64,000 nt of DNA from Planctomycetes bacterium UBA2386. GTDB taxonomy: Bacteria; Planctomycetota; UBA1135; UBA2386. Position 1 is the first letter of the stretch; each line of letters begins with the position of its first letter. The notes under the pieces are model-generated. The model was given only the letters and a program-made list of their open reading frames with translations, was not told where the DNA came from and did no database searches. Positions 45,531 through 54,294 of the stretch are shown in pieces. The DNA lies in NCBI GenBank assembly GCA_002343845.1, contig DDSQ01000175.1, positions 39,209 through 103,208 on the forward strand, in the 5' to 3' direction. Both the position numbers and the translations under genes were made by a program.

Positions 45531-46920
45531 CGCTTGCGGTCACCCGAGCCCTCGCCCGCAGCTGTCGCGGCGGGACCTGCTGCGCAATTCGGCGTGTGGC
45601 TTTGGCGCGCTGGCACTCGGCGACCTGCTGGCCGGCGACGATCTGCTGCCGCGGCAGCCGCACTTCGCGCCACGCGCCAAGCGCATCGTGTTCCTGTTCA
45701 TGCACGGCGGGCCGTCGCAGGTCGACACCTTCGACTACAAGCCGCTGCTGCAGCGTGACCACGGCAAGCCGCTGCCGTTCGCCAAGCCGCGCGTGACGTT
45801 CGCCGAGACCGGCAACCTGATGGGCTCGCCGTTCCGTTGGGCGCGCCACGGCCGCAGCGGGCAATGGAGCAGCGAGCTGTTCCCCCACGTCGCGTCGTGC
45901 GCCGACCAGATCTGCTTCCTGAAGGGCCTGCACGGCAGCAACGACGCGCACGGCGGAGCCCTGCTCAAGGTCCACACCGGCAGCGACACCTTCGTGCGGC
46001 CGTCGATCGGCAGCTGGGCGCTCTACGGTCTTGGCAGCGAGAGCCGCAACCTGCCGGGCTTCGTCACCATCTGTCCGACGCTCGGCCACGGCGGCGTCAA
46101 CAACTGGAGCTCGGCGTTCCTGCCGGCGGTCTACCAGGGCACGCCGCTCGGCAACGCCAGCGTGCCGAGCGACCAGGCCGCGGTCCGCCACCTCACCGCG
46201 GGCCTGCCGCCGGCAGCGCAGCGGGCGCAACTCGACCTGATCCAGGAGTTGAACCGCGAGCACGCCGCCCAGCGTTCCGGCGACTCCGTGCTCGACGCCC
46301 GCGTGCACGCGCTCGAACTCGCGTTCCGCATGCAGATGGAAGCGCCGTCGGTGCTGGACCTCGGCAACGAGAACGAACGCACGCAGAAGCTCTACGGGCT
46401 CGACGACCCGACCACCGCCAACTTCGGGCGGCAGTGCTTGATGGCGCGGCGCCTGCTCGAGGCCGGCGTGCGCTTCGTGCAGTGCACGCACTCGTACAAG
46501 TGGGACCAGCACTCGAACCTCGAGGTCGACCACCGCAAGAACGCGCGTGAGGTCGACCTGCCGATCGCCGGGCTGTTGACCGACCTGCAGCAGCGCGGCC
46601 TGCTCGAGGACACGCTGGTCTGGTGGGGCGGAGAGTTCGGCCGCACGCCGACCAGCGAAGGCGGCTCCGGTCGCGACCACAACCCGCACGCGTTCACCCA
46701 CTTCCTCGCCGGCGGCGGCGTGCGCGCGGGCTTCTCGTACGGGATCACCGACGACTACGGCTACTACACGGTCGACGAGCGCATGCACGTGCACGACCTG
46801 CACGCGACGATCCTGCACCTGCTCGGCATCGACCACGAACGCCTCGTCTACCGGCACGCGGGCCGCGACTTCCGGCTCACCGACGTCGAGGGCAAGGTCG
46901 CGCGCGCGATCCTCGCCTGA
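45520..46920 (+). CDS. DUF1501 protein (alkaline-phosphatase-like fold)
   Basis: The 466-residue product begins with a twin-arginine-like segment (LSRRDLLRNSACGFGALALG), suggesting export in folded form. Conserved DUF1501 blocks include RIVFLFMHGGPSQVDTFDYK, FGRQCLMARRLLEAGVRFVQ and WWGGEFGRTPTSEGG with GRDHNPHAF. The fold is related to alkaline phosphatase/sulfatase enzymes, and the Asp, Glu and His residues in these blocks could hold metals. The start at ATG 45520 overlaps the end of the DUF1549/1553 gene, so the pair is translationally coupled and should work together. It converges on the kinase gene, with nine bases between stops. Confidence 0.92.
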   Translation: MSTDACGHPSPRPQLSRRDLLRNSACGFGALALGDLLAGDDLLPRQPHFAPRAKRIVFLFMHGGPSQVDTFDYKPLLQRDHGKPLPFAKPRVTFAETGNLMGSPFRWARHGRSGQWSSELFPHVASCADQICFLKGLHGSNDAHGGALLKVHTGSDTFVRPSIGSWALYGLGSESRNLPGFVTICPTLGHGGVNNWSSAFLPAVYQGTPLGNASVPSDQAAVRHLTAGLPPAAQRAQLDLIQELNREHAAQRSGDSVLDARVHALELAFRMQMEAPSVLDLGNENERTQKLYGLDDPTTANFGRQCLMARRLLEAGVRFVQCTHSYKWDQHSNLEVDHRKNAREVDLPIAGLLTDLQQRGLLEDTLVWWGGEFGRTPTSEGGSGRDHNPHAFTHFLAGGGVRAGFSYGITDDYGYYTVDERMHVHDLHATILHLLGIDHERLVYRHAGRDFRLTDVEGKVARAILA

Positions 46921-46922
46921 CC

Positions 46923-46944
46923 CGCCGCGTCACCGCCCGCGGCG
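46923..46944. terminator. Hairpin covering kinase stop at convergent junction
   Basis: CGCCGCG (46923-46929) pairs with CGCGGCG (46938-46944) around an eight-base loop that contains the kinase stop codon (46930-46932). It begins three bases after the DUF1501 stop and can serve both transcripts. Confidence 0.4.
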
Positions 46945-49686
46945 CTCCGGCGGGCCTTCCTCGCGCGGCGGCAGGCGCTGCATCAGCGCCCGGTGCCGAT
47001 CGGCCAGCCGACTGTCGGCGAAGCGGGCCACCAGCGGGCGCAGCAGATCCCTCCCACCCTCGGGGCCGCCGCCGCCGTGCAGCGCGTCGGCCAAGACGCC
47101 GTGGTTGCGGCGTTCCGACAGCAGGGTGTCGATCGTGTCGAACAACGCGTGCAGCTCGGTCTTCGCATCGTCCTGCCGGCCGAGCTGTTCGCACACGACC
47201 ACCAACGCGCGTCGGGTCTGCAGGGTCTGCATCATGCGCATGCGGTCGAGGCCCTCGGACTCGCCGGTCGCCGCCTCGGCGGCGAGCCCCGCCCGCAGCT
47301 CGCGTTCGGCTTCGGCGAGTTGCTGCTTCTGCTGGTCCGGCGGCAGCTCCTGGGCGCCCTGCTGCAAGGCCCGACCGAGGGCCGACCCGGCCTGGGCGCG
47401 CAGCCGAGCGTACTCGCGCACCTGCGGCTGCTGTGCCACCAGCCACGTCGCATGCTCGACCGCCTCGCGGCAGTCGGCGACCGACGCCGTGAAGCCCTCG
47501 CGCGGTGGCCGACCTTCGTCGCGTCGTGAGGGATCCAGCAGCACGCGGCTGAGTTCGAACCGGTCGTCGACGCGGTCCGGATGCCGACGGACCAGATCGC
47601 GGAGGATGTCCAGGGCCTCGGTGCGCGCGCCGGCACGATCGGCGTCGGGTCGCCCGCCGCCCGGGCCCCTGCCGAGCCGCCCCGCCAGCAGCACGCATCG
47701 CGCCTTCAGCGCGCGCGCGTCGGCATGCGTCGGGTCCGCGGCCAGCAGGTCGTCGACCAGCGCCACCGCCTGCTGCAGCTGGGCACGCGCCGCCCGCGCC
47801 CGGTCGCGGTCGGCCTCGCCGGACCGCTCGCCGGGCCGCGGCGGCCGCCGCAGCCCGGGCTCCGCGGCCAACAGGTAGTGCACCTTGGCACGCTCGAGCC
47901 GCACCCCGCGGCCGTCGGCCGGAAGCTGCTCCAACAAGGCCAGCGCCTCGGCGAACTTCGGCGCCGCATCGGCAGGACGCTGGCTCCGGCGATCGAGCTG
48001 CGCGGCCTCGACCAGCACGGCGGCGAGTTCGCGACGGACATCGCGGCCCGTGACCTTGCCCAGCCGGTCGCGCGCCTGGCGGTAGGCCTGGGCGGCCTGG
48101 GCGAGGTTCTCGGGACTGCCGAGCCGCGCGTGGATCGCCCCGACCCGCCGGCACGCCCGCGCGGTCTCGAGCTGCAGCACCTGGTTGCCAGCGTTCTGCG
48201 CCGCGAACAGGTCGTAGAACGCGAGCATCTCCTGCAACAACGCGAGATCGCCGGGATCCACGACCGACCGCACCAGCACCACCTGTTCGCCGGTCTCCTC
48301 GTCCTCGTCGAAGGCGAGTGCCGGGTCGGGGCCGATCAGGCGGTCGAAGACCTTCGCGAAGGCATCGAGCGTCAGGCCGACGTTCTCCTCGGCCCGCGCG
48401 AGGCTCTGCTCGGCGAGCTTGGTCTGGTCGGCGGCGATCGTCGCCGACGCCTCGGCGCGGCCCAGCGCGTCGTCGGTGACGACGTAGGCAACCCAGCCGG
48501 TGACGCCGGCCCCGAGCACTGCCAACGCCGTGCAGGCCGCGAGCGTCGCCATGCCGCGGTTGCGGCGGCACCAGCGCCAGGTCTGGCCGAGCGCCGACAG
48601 GCGGCGGGCGGCGATCGGCTGGTCGTCGAGGAACGCCTGCAGGTCGCGCTGCAGCGCCGCCGCGTCCTGGTAACGATCGGCGGCGTCGCGAGCGATTGCC
48701 TTCTCGATCACGACGCACAGGTCGTCGGGCGCGTCCGGGCACAGCCGGCGCAGCGACTCGGGCCGCTGCGTGCGGATGCGTTCCATCAACTCGGTGCGTG
48801 AACCGCTGGCGAACGCCTGGCGCAGCGTCAGCAGTTCGTAGAGGGTCACGCCGAGCGCGTAGACCTCGCTGCGCTGGTCGTAGCTGCCGGCGAACTGCTC
48901 CGGCGCCATGTACTGCAGCGTGCCGAGCAGGTCGCCCGAGTGCGTGAGCCCTTCGGCTTCGAGCGCCTTCGCCAGGCCGAAGTCGGTGACCCACAGGTGC
49001 TCGTTCGCCTCGAGCAGCAGGTTGCCGGGTTTGATGTCGCGATGCAGCGTGCCCTGCGCGTGGGCGTGCGCGAGCGCGCTCGCCGCCTGCACGCCGAGCC
49101 GCGCCACGAAGCGCGCGCGACTCTTCCAGGCACCGCTGCCGGACGGTGGCGCTGCCTGCTGCTCGGCCCGCCAGCGGTCGAGCCCGACGCCGGCGATGTA
49201 CTGCATGGCGTACCAGTGGAAGCCGTCGCTCTCGCCGCTGCCGAACACCGGCACGATGTTGCTGTGGTGCAACTGCGCGGCGATCTGCGCCTCGCGCCGG
49301 AAGCGCTCGAGCTGGTTGCCGCCGAGCAGGGCCGACTGCGGCAGGACCTTCAGCGCGACCTTGCGGCCCAGCGACTCCTGCACCGCTTCGAACACGACAC
49401 CCATGCCGCCGCGGCCGAGTTCACGCAGGATGCGGAACTCCCCCAGCCGTTCGAGGTGCGGCACCGCGGCACCCCGCCGACCGCTGCCGCTCGACGCGCG
49501 GTCGCGCTTGTGCGACTCGAGCGCCAGGATCGTCGGCAGCAACTCGCGCAGTGCCGGGCCGTGCTCCGGCACGCTCGCGGCGAAGTCTTCCACCGAGAGC
49601 TTCGGCTCGGTCGCACGACGCCGCAGGAACTGCTCGACCAGCAGGTCGAGCGGATCGCGGGCCGACGTCTCGGCGGAGGACGTCAT
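46930..49686 (-). CDS. Ser/Thr protein kinase with TPR-like extracytoplasmic region
   Basis: The 918-residue protein has a complete Hanks-type kinase at about residues 82-355: glycine loop GRGGMG (91-96), Lys113 in VALKVL, catalytic loop HRDIKPGN (215-222), DFG (235-237) and MAPEQ (260-264). A membrane helix follows at about 378-402, then roughly 500 residues of helical repeats that look like TPRs and probably lie outside the cytoplasm. The first 80 residues resemble the regulatory N-terminus seen in planctomycete kinases. Its ATG overlaps the stop of the sigma-factor gene just upstream (ATGA), so kinase and sigma factor are made together and probably act in one signalling path. Confidence 0.9.
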   Translation of the reverse strand: MTSSAETSARDPLDLLVEQFLRRRATEPKLSVEDFAASVPEHGPALRELLPTILALESHKRDRASSGSGRRGAAVPHLERLGEFRILRELGRGGMGVVFEAVQESLGRKVALKVLPQSALLGGNQLERFRREAQIAAQLHHSNIVPVFGSGESDGFHWYAMQYIAGVGLDRWRAEQQAAPPSGSGAWKSRARFVARLGVQAASALAHAHAQGTLHRDIKPGNLLLEANEHLWVTDFGLAKALEAEGLTHSGDLLGTLQYMAPEQFAGSYDQRSEVYALGVTLYELLTLRQAFASGSRTELMERIRTQRPESLRRLCPDAPDDLCVVIEKAIARDAADRYQDAAALQRDLQAFLDDQPIAARRLSALGQTWRWCRRNRGMATLAACTALAVLGAGVTGWVAYVVTDDALGRAEASATIAADQTKLAEQSLARAEENVGLTLDAFAKVFDRLIGPDPALAFDEDEETGEQVVLVRSVVDPGDLALLQEMLAFYDLFAAQNAGNQVLQLETARACRRVGAIHARLGSPENLAQAAQAYRQARDRLGKVTGRDVRRELAAVLVEAAQLDRRSQRPADAAPKFAEALALLEQLPADGRGVRLERAKVHYLLAAEPGLRRPPRPGERSGEADRDRARAARAQLQQAVALVDDLLAADPTHADARALKARCVLLAGRLGRGPGGGRPDADRAGARTEALDILRDLVRRHPDRVDDRFELSRVLLDPSRRDEGRPPREGFTASVADCREAVEHATWLVAQQPQVREYARLRAQAGSALGRALQQGAQELPPDQQKQQLAEAERELRAGLAAEAATGESEGLDRMRMMQTLQTRRALVVVCEQLGRQDDAKTELHALFDTIDTLLSERRNHGVLADALHGGGGPEGGRDLLRPLVARFADSRLADRHRALMQRLPPREEGPPERRGR

Positions 49687-50276
49687 GCGTCGCCGATCGG
49701 GCCGAGGAAGCCCTTGAGCCGGCCGAGCGCACGCACGTAGCGATTGCTCGCGGCGTTCTCCTGGATGCCGAGCACGGCCGCCGCCTCCTTGTTCGACAGC
49801 TCTTCGAAGTGGCGCAGCAGCAGCACCTCGCGGTCGATCTCGTCCATCGCCGCCAGGGCTTGCTCGATCTTCTGCCGCAGCTCCTCGCGCATCACCGCCC
49901 CGCTCGGTGAGGTGATGTGGCCCACGAAGAACCCCGACAGCGTGCCGCTCGCCGGCGCGTGCACTTCGCGGCCGGCCGACCGCATCTTGGCGCCGAGGTG
50001 CTTCCGGTGCAGGTCGATCATCGTCTGCTGCGTGATCAGGCGCACCCAGACCAGGAACGGCTTGTCGTCGTCGCGGAACGCCTGCAGCCGTTTCTTGGCC
50101 TCGAGGAACGTGTCCTGCAGCACGTCCTCGGCGTCGATGCGGCCCACCAGGCGCGGATCGAGCCGGAAATGCACCATGCGGCCCAGGCGTTCGCGCAGCC
50201 GCTCGAACAACGTCGCCAGCGCACGGTCGTCGCCGCCCCGCAAGTCGGCCTCGAGTTCTTCGTCGGTGCGCTCCAT
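49683..50276 (-). CDS. Sigma-70 family (ECF) factor, planctomycete type
   Basis: The 197-residue protein shows region 2 (MVHFRLDPRLVGRIDAEDVL, QDTFLEAKKRLQAF, FLVWVRLITQQTMIDLHRKH) and region 4 (IDREVLLLRHFEELSNKEAA, AVLGIQENAASNRYVRALGR). The pattern fits the planctomycete-specific sigma group described as TIGR02984. The gene overlaps the kinase gene by four bases, a common sigma-kinase pairing in this phylum. It is the second such pair in the window; the first, at 31174-34374, is arranged divergently. It follows aroDE by 59 bases and may be read through from the upstream cluster. Confidence 0.88.
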   Translation of the reverse strand: MERTDEELEADLRGGDDRALATLFERLRERLGRMVHFRLDPRLVGRIDAEDVLQDTFLEAKKRLQAFRDDDKPFLVWVRLITQQTMIDLHRKHLGAKMRSAGREVHAPASGTLSGFFVGHITSPSGAVMREELRQKIEQALAAMDEIDREVLLLRHFEELSNKEAAAVLGIQENAASNRYVRALGRLKGFLGPIGDA

Positions 50277-50335
50277 GTGCGGGCAACGATAACGAACCGC
50301 CGACCAACACGGCGAGTCTGGCATCGAACCGTGGA

Positions 50336-51835
50336 TCAGCCGGATCCCGACGATGTCACTGCCCCGGCGAGGAACTGCCGCAGCGTCGCCGCCGGCACGT
50401 CGCGCCCGGTGAACAGCCTCACCTGGGCAGCAGCCTGCGCGAGGAACATCTCGACGCCGGACACCGCCGTGGCCCCGGCCGCCGCGGCATCGCGCAGGAA
50501 CCGGGTCCACTGCGGCTGGTACACCATGTCGAGCACCGTCGTGCCCGTCGCCGGTCGCCAGCCGGACAGCAACCGTTCCTCCGGATCGCGGCCCGCGCCG
50601 CCGACCGGCGTCGCCTGCACGACGACCGCTGGCCGGATCTCGCCGAGCACGCGTTCCGAGAGGCTCGCGAGCTGCACGCCGCGCGCGGCGGCGAACTCGC
50701 GGGCGGCATCGGGCGAACGCCCCAGCAGCGTGATCTGGTAGCCCAATCGCTGCAGCGCGATCGCTCCGGCCCGCGCCGCGCCACCGGTGCCGAGCACCGC
50801 CGCACGACGACCGCCGCCCTCGGGCACCGCCGCACCTTGCAGGGCGGCCAGCACGCCGGCGACGTCGGTGTTGTGTCCGACCATGGCGCCCGCGCCGTCG
50901 AACGTGATGGTGTTGACCGCGCCGGTCGCAGCCGCGTCGTCGTCGAGTCGCGAGCACAGGTTCGTCAGGGCGCCCTTGTGCGGAGCGGTCACCGAGAGGC
51001 CGCGCAGCCGCCCCGACTGCAGCATCGCCAGCACCGCGTCCGGGCGCGACGTCTCGAACGGCAGGTAGACGCCGTCGTAGCCCAGGCGCCGGAAGGCGCG
51101 GTTGTGCAGCCACGGACCGAGCGAGTGCAGCGCCGGGTTGCCGAGCAGCCCATGCACGGCGGTGGCAGCACCGAGCGATCCGCAGCGGAACAGGCCGGCG
51201 AGCAGCGCGACCGGCGGCTGGCCCGGCGCCGTGTCGTCGCCGTCGCCGAGGCTGCCGTAGACCAACGGCGCGTCCGCGCACGCCGCGAGCACGCGCGTGG
51301 GCCACGCCGTGCGCCCCATCGCGAAGGCGACCGTCGGCTGCTGCACCTGGTCGGTCGTTCGCAGCAGTTCGAGGACCGGGGCCGCGTCGGCGAGATCGTG
51401 CGCCGTGACGGCCAGCTTGGCGACGGTGCCGGCCTGCGCGTGGAGCTTGTCGCGAATCGCCGGCAGCTCCTTCGGCACGCCGGTGAAGCTGTGGAACGAA
51501 CGGATGCGCAACCGCAGCCGCGTGCGCCCGGACGGCGGCGACCACGACTCCCAGTGTTCGAGATCGAGGCCGACGGCGCCCGCGTCGAGCGCCGCACTCA
51601 GCAGTTCGCGCCGTTCGCCGAGCGTGCCGCGGAAGCCGCCGCCGTCCTCCGGAGTGCGGCAGGCGACCAGCACCGGCAGCCGCACCGCGCCGATCGCTGC
51701 CGCCAGGTCCTGCGCGCGCTGCCAACGATCGAGCCGCAGCTCCAGCCAGTCGGCACCGGCCATCGCAGCCCGCCGCCCCGAGCTGACCACCTGCTCGCGA
51801 GACTCGGCGAAGACGCTGGCGACGACGGCGGCCAT
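50336..51835 (-). CDS. aroDE: Bifunctional 3-dehydroquinate dehydratase / shikimate dehydrogenase
   Basis: The 499-residue product joins two shikimate-pathway enzymes. Residues 1-215 are type I dehydroquinase, with AGADWLELRLDRW and the Schiff-base lysine in TVAKLAVTAHD (Lys140). Residues 222-490 are shikimate dehydrogenase, with GLLGNPALHSLGPWLHN, SVTAPHKGA, the NADP-binding GTGGAARA, ATPVGG and the C-terminal GVEMFLAQAA. The usual S-L-S-P motif reads S-L-G-P here. Fusions of this kind occur in plants, chlamydiae and planctomycetes. The enzyme converts 3-dehydroquinate to shikimate. It is the second gene after a DUF2520 protein, two bases apart. Confidence 0.93.
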   Translation of the reverse strand: MAAVVASVFAESREQVVSSGRRAAMAGADWLELRLDRWQRAQDLAAAIGAVRLPVLVACRTPEDGGGFRGTLGERRELLSAALDAGAVGLDLEHWESWSPPSGRTRLRLRIRSFHSFTGVPKELPAIRDKLHAQAGTVAKLAVTAHDLADAAPVLELLRTTDQVQQPTVAFAMGRTAWPTRVLAACADAPLVYGSLGDGDDTAPGQPPVALLAGLFRCGSLGAATAVHGLLGNPALHSLGPWLHNRAFRRLGYDGVYLPFETSRPDAVLAMLQSGRLRGLSVTAPHKGALTNLCSRLDDDAAATGAVNTITFDGAGAMVGHNTDVAGVLAALQGAAVPEGGGRRAAVLGTGGAARAGAIALQRLGYQITLLGRSPDAAREFAAARGVQLASLSERVLGEIRPAVVVQATPVGGAGRDPEERLLSGWRPATGTTVLDMVYQPQWTRFLRDAAAAGATAVSGVEMFLAQAAAQVRLFTGRDVPAATLRQFLAGAVTSSGSG

Positions 51836-51837
51836 GG

Positions 51838-52707
51838 TCACCGCGGGCCGAGCACGTCGTGCAGTGCTGCGACCGCCGGCGCCGGCAGCCCGGCGGTCCG
51901 TGCCAGTTCGAGCGCGATCCGCGACATCGCGACGTAGGCCGGCACCCCCGCCGGCGCCATCGCGCGCAGGCGATCGAGGTGGGCGCGGACCGTCGCGACG
52001 TCCCCACGTCGCACCGGGCCCGACAACGCCGCGGCCGGCCCATGGACCGCACTGCCGTCGACGGCCGCGTGCATCAGGGCCGCGGTCAGTGCGCGCGCCC
52101 TGGCCGCGTCGACGACTCCGGACGCCGCGAACGCGTCGAGCGCCGCCGCGAACAACCCGGTGGCGCCGTTCGCGGCGAGCGCGCAGGCCGCGTGGTACAG
52201 CGTCCGGTCGCCCTCGGCCCCGACGACCGGCACGAGCCCGAGGCGTCGGCACAGGCCGCCGAGCAGCACCATCGCGTTCTCGTCGCCGGTGATCACCGCC
52301 GGCGCCCCGGTCATCGCCTCGAGACCCCGCGGACCGTCGGCGAACGGGGCGACCGGGTGCAGCGTGCCGCGCCGCACGTCCGGAACACCATCGAAGACCT
52401 CGAGGCCATGCCGGCCGCTGGTGTGCACCCACAGGCTGCACGGCCGCGGCGGCGCCGCGCGCAGAGCGCCGAGCACCGCGTCGCGCAGTTCGTTGTCGCC
52501 CACGGCGAACAGCACGACGTGCGCTTCCGCGTGGTGGGACGGCTGCGCGGCCCGCACGCCGGCCGGCGCGATCCACCGGATGCTGCGCAGGGTGCGTTCG
52601 ACGTCACGGCCGACGAAGCCGACCACGTCGACGCCGGACCGCAGCAGCCGCTGGCCGAACGCCGTGCCGACCCGGCCCGGTCCGAAGATCACTACGCGCA
52701 GTGCCAC
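51838..52707 (-). CDS. Rossmann-fold DUF2520 oxidoreductase-like protein
   Basis: The 289-residue protein opens with a dinucleotide-binding motif (VVIFGPGRVGTAFGQRLL) and continues with the DUF2520 features HTSGRHGLEVFDG, GTLHPVAPFADGPRGLEAM and a helical C-terminal half (TLYHAACALAANGATGLFAA). The family resembles pantoate/ketol-type dehydrogenases, but its substrate is not established. GTG at 52707 is the only good start before the glycine motif. It precedes aroDE by two bases and follows spoVG by 34 bases, within a long co-directional run. Confidence 0.82.
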   Translation of the reverse strand: MALRVVIFGPGRVGTAFGQRLLRSGVDVVGFVGRDVERTLRSIRWIAPAGVRAAQPSHHAEAHVVLFAVGDNELRDAVLGALRAAPPRPCSLWVHTSGRHGLEVFDGVPDVRRGTLHPVAPFADGPRGLEAMTGAPAVITGDENAMVLLGGLCRRLGLVPVVGAEGDRTLYHAACALAANGATGLFAAALDAFAASGVVDAARARALTAALMHAAVDGSAVHGPAAALSGPVRRGDVATVRAHLDRLRAMAPAGVPAYVAMSRIALELARTAGLPAPAVAALHDVLGPR

Positions 52708-52741
52708 GCGTGGATCCTACCGGCAGGGGCTCGGCGCATGA

Positions 52742-53326
52742 TCAGCCCGCGCCCTGCGCGGCACTCTCACCGCCGTTCGAGGTCGCCTCGCGCCGGCGAC
52801 GCTCGCGTTCCTCCTGCCGCCGCTCGAGTTCGTCGATGTACTCCTGGTCGAGCGTGTCGTTGAGATCGTCGAGGTCGTCGAAGTCCTTGGGCCGGTAGGA
52901 CGAACCGGCGCGCTGCGCGGCCTCGACTTCCTCGATGTAGGCGCGCACGACCGCCTTGTGCACTTCGATGCGCGTCTGGCTGTTGATCGGATGCGCGAGG
53001 TCGGCGTGCAACCGGGCGCGTCCGCGGTGATCGCGCGGCGCCCGTTCGGGATCGAGCCGCTCGCCGCACTGGTTGCAGTAGCCGGCGCGTAGGTGGTTCT
53101 TGTGGTGGCAACGCGGGCAGTGGTCGGCGAGCTTGCGGCTCGGCATCGCCACGAACGGTCCCTTGTTGCCGTCGATGATCTTGAGGTCGCGCACGACGAA
53201 CGAGTCGCCGAGCGTCACGCTGGCGTAGGCCTTCAGCTTGTTGCGTGGATCGTCCGTGAGCTTCACGCGCACCTCGGTGACGAGGAGTCGCGCCGGATCG
53301 GAACCACCGTTGCGTTCGAGCTGCAT
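52742..53326 (-). CDS. spoVG: SpoVG-family regulator with inserted zinc ribbon
   Basis: The 194-residue protein has the SpoVG core VTEVRVKLTDDPRNKLKAYA, SVTLGDSFVVRDLKIIDGNK, FVAMPSRKLAD and later DLAHPINSQTRIEVHKAVV. Between these halves sits a four-cysteine zinc-ribbon (Cys70, Cys73, Cys84, Cys87; CPRCHHKNHL and YCNQCGERL) that ordinary SpoVG, about 85-100 residues, lacks. The C-terminal 60 residues are acidic then Arg/Glu-rich and probably helical. SpoVG proteins bind nucleic acid and control division and gene expression. ATG 53326 is preferred over GTG 53329 because GGGAGG (53332-53337) is correctly spaced for it. Position next to ispE is conserved, for example in Bacillus. Confidence 0.9.
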   Translation of the reverse strand: MQLERNGGSDPARLLVTEVRVKLTDDPRNKLKAYASVTLGDSFVVRDLKIIDGNKGPFVAMPSRKLADHCPRCHHKNHLRAGYCNQCGERLDPERAPRDHRGRARLHADLAHPINSQTRIEVHKAVVRAYIEEVEAAQRAGSSYRPKDFDDLDDLNDTLDQEYIDELERRQEERERRRREATSNGGESAAQGAG

Positions 53327-53331
53327 CACCG

Positions 53332-53337
53332 CCTCCC
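53332..53337 (-). promoter_or_regulatory. Ribosome-binding site of spoVG
   Basis: GGGAGG lies five bases upstream of ATG 53326 and only two bases upstream of the alternative GTG 53329, which decides the start. Confidence 0.65.
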
Positions 53338-53358
53338 TGGAACTGCCTGCCGCCTTCG

Positions 53359-54294
53359 TTACCGGCCGACTCCTCCACCGCGCGCTCCGTCCAGGAGCCG
53401 CGGCACGTCGAGCCCCGGATCGCCGGCACTGCGCGTCGTCAGCATGCGCACCCCCTCCTGACCGAGGGGGGCGAGCGACGCTGCACAGCGACGCGCCATG
53501 TCGGCGTCATCGCACGGCACGAACAAGGTCGAGCCGCTGCCAGTCATCGCCACCTCACGCTGCACGAGCTCGGTGACGCGACGACGCAGGTCGCGAAGTT
53601 CGGGACGAACCCGCTCCGCCGCCGCCTGCAGATCGTTGCGATAACCGCCGCGCGAGATGGCATCCGTGGTGTCGGAAACCGGAATGTCGCGGACCGTATC
53701 GACGTCAGGCTCCCGCTTCCACCTTGCAGCCAAGGATTTGTACACATCCGCGGTCGGACAACCGAACGGCGGCGCGACCAACACGAAGTGCCGCGGCGTC
53801 ACTTCGGCGGGAGTGAGTTCGTCGCCGATGCCGCGCCCCCACTGGCTGCCGCCGCGCAAACAGAACGGCACGTCGGCACCAAGACGCACCGCGATCGCCG
53901 CGAGTTCGCCCGCGGTGAGCGGTTCGCCGAGCAGGTGGTTGCCGAGCCGCAGCGCCGCTGCGGCGTCGCTGCTGCCGCCACCGAGACCACCTCCGTGCGG
54001 GATGCGTTTGTGCAGGTGCGCGCGGAAGCCCCCGCCGTCCCGCGTGCGTTCGAGCAGCGCTGCGAGCGCGCGCTGCACGAGGTTGTCGGGACCGGGCGGC
54101 ACGTGCAGCGAAGGCTCGTCCGCAGTCACGTCCAGGGTGATCCCTCCGTCGGCGCGCGCGAGGGCGACGTCGTCGTGCAGTTCCAGGGCGTGGAACAGCG
54201 TCTCGAGCAGGTGGTAGCCGTCCGCGCGGCGGCCCACCACGCGCAGCACGAGGTTCAGCTTCGCGCGCGCCGGCAACCACCAGGTCGCCGTCAC
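53359..54294 (-). CDS. ispE: 4-diphosphocytidyl-2-C-methyl-D-erythritol kinase
   Basis: The 311-residue GHMP kinase shows the substrate-binding opening ARAKLNLVLRVVGRRADGYH, the ATP loop IPHGGGLGGGSSDAAA (98-113), LGADVPFCLRGG with the catalytic aspartate, and MTGSGSTLFV near the C-terminus. It phosphorylates the 2-hydroxyl of CDP-methylerythritol in the non-mevalonate route to isoprenoids. The GTG start at 54294 overlaps the stop of the FolK-PanC gene (GTGA), and spoVG follows after 32 bases. Length is normal. Confidence 0.93.
   Translation of the reverse strand: MTATWWLPARAKLNLVLRVVGRRADGYHLLETLFHALELHDDVALARADGGITLDVTADEPSLHVPPGPDNLVQRALAALLERTRDGGGFRAHLHKRIPHGGGLGGGSSDAAAALRLGNHLLGEPLTAGELAAIAVRLGADVPFCLRGGSQWGRGIGDELTPAEVTPRHFVLVAPPFGCPTADVYKSLAARWKREPDVDTVRDIPVSDTTDAISRGGYRNDLQAAAERVRPELRDLRRRVTELVQREVAMTGSGSTLFVPCDDADMARRCAASLAPLGQEGVRMLTTRSAGDPGLDVPRLLDGARGGGVGR

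Noticed and set aside
53327..53329. GTG 53329 as spoVG start
   Set aside because: It would leave only two bases between GGGAGG and the start codon; ATG 53326 has normal spacing.
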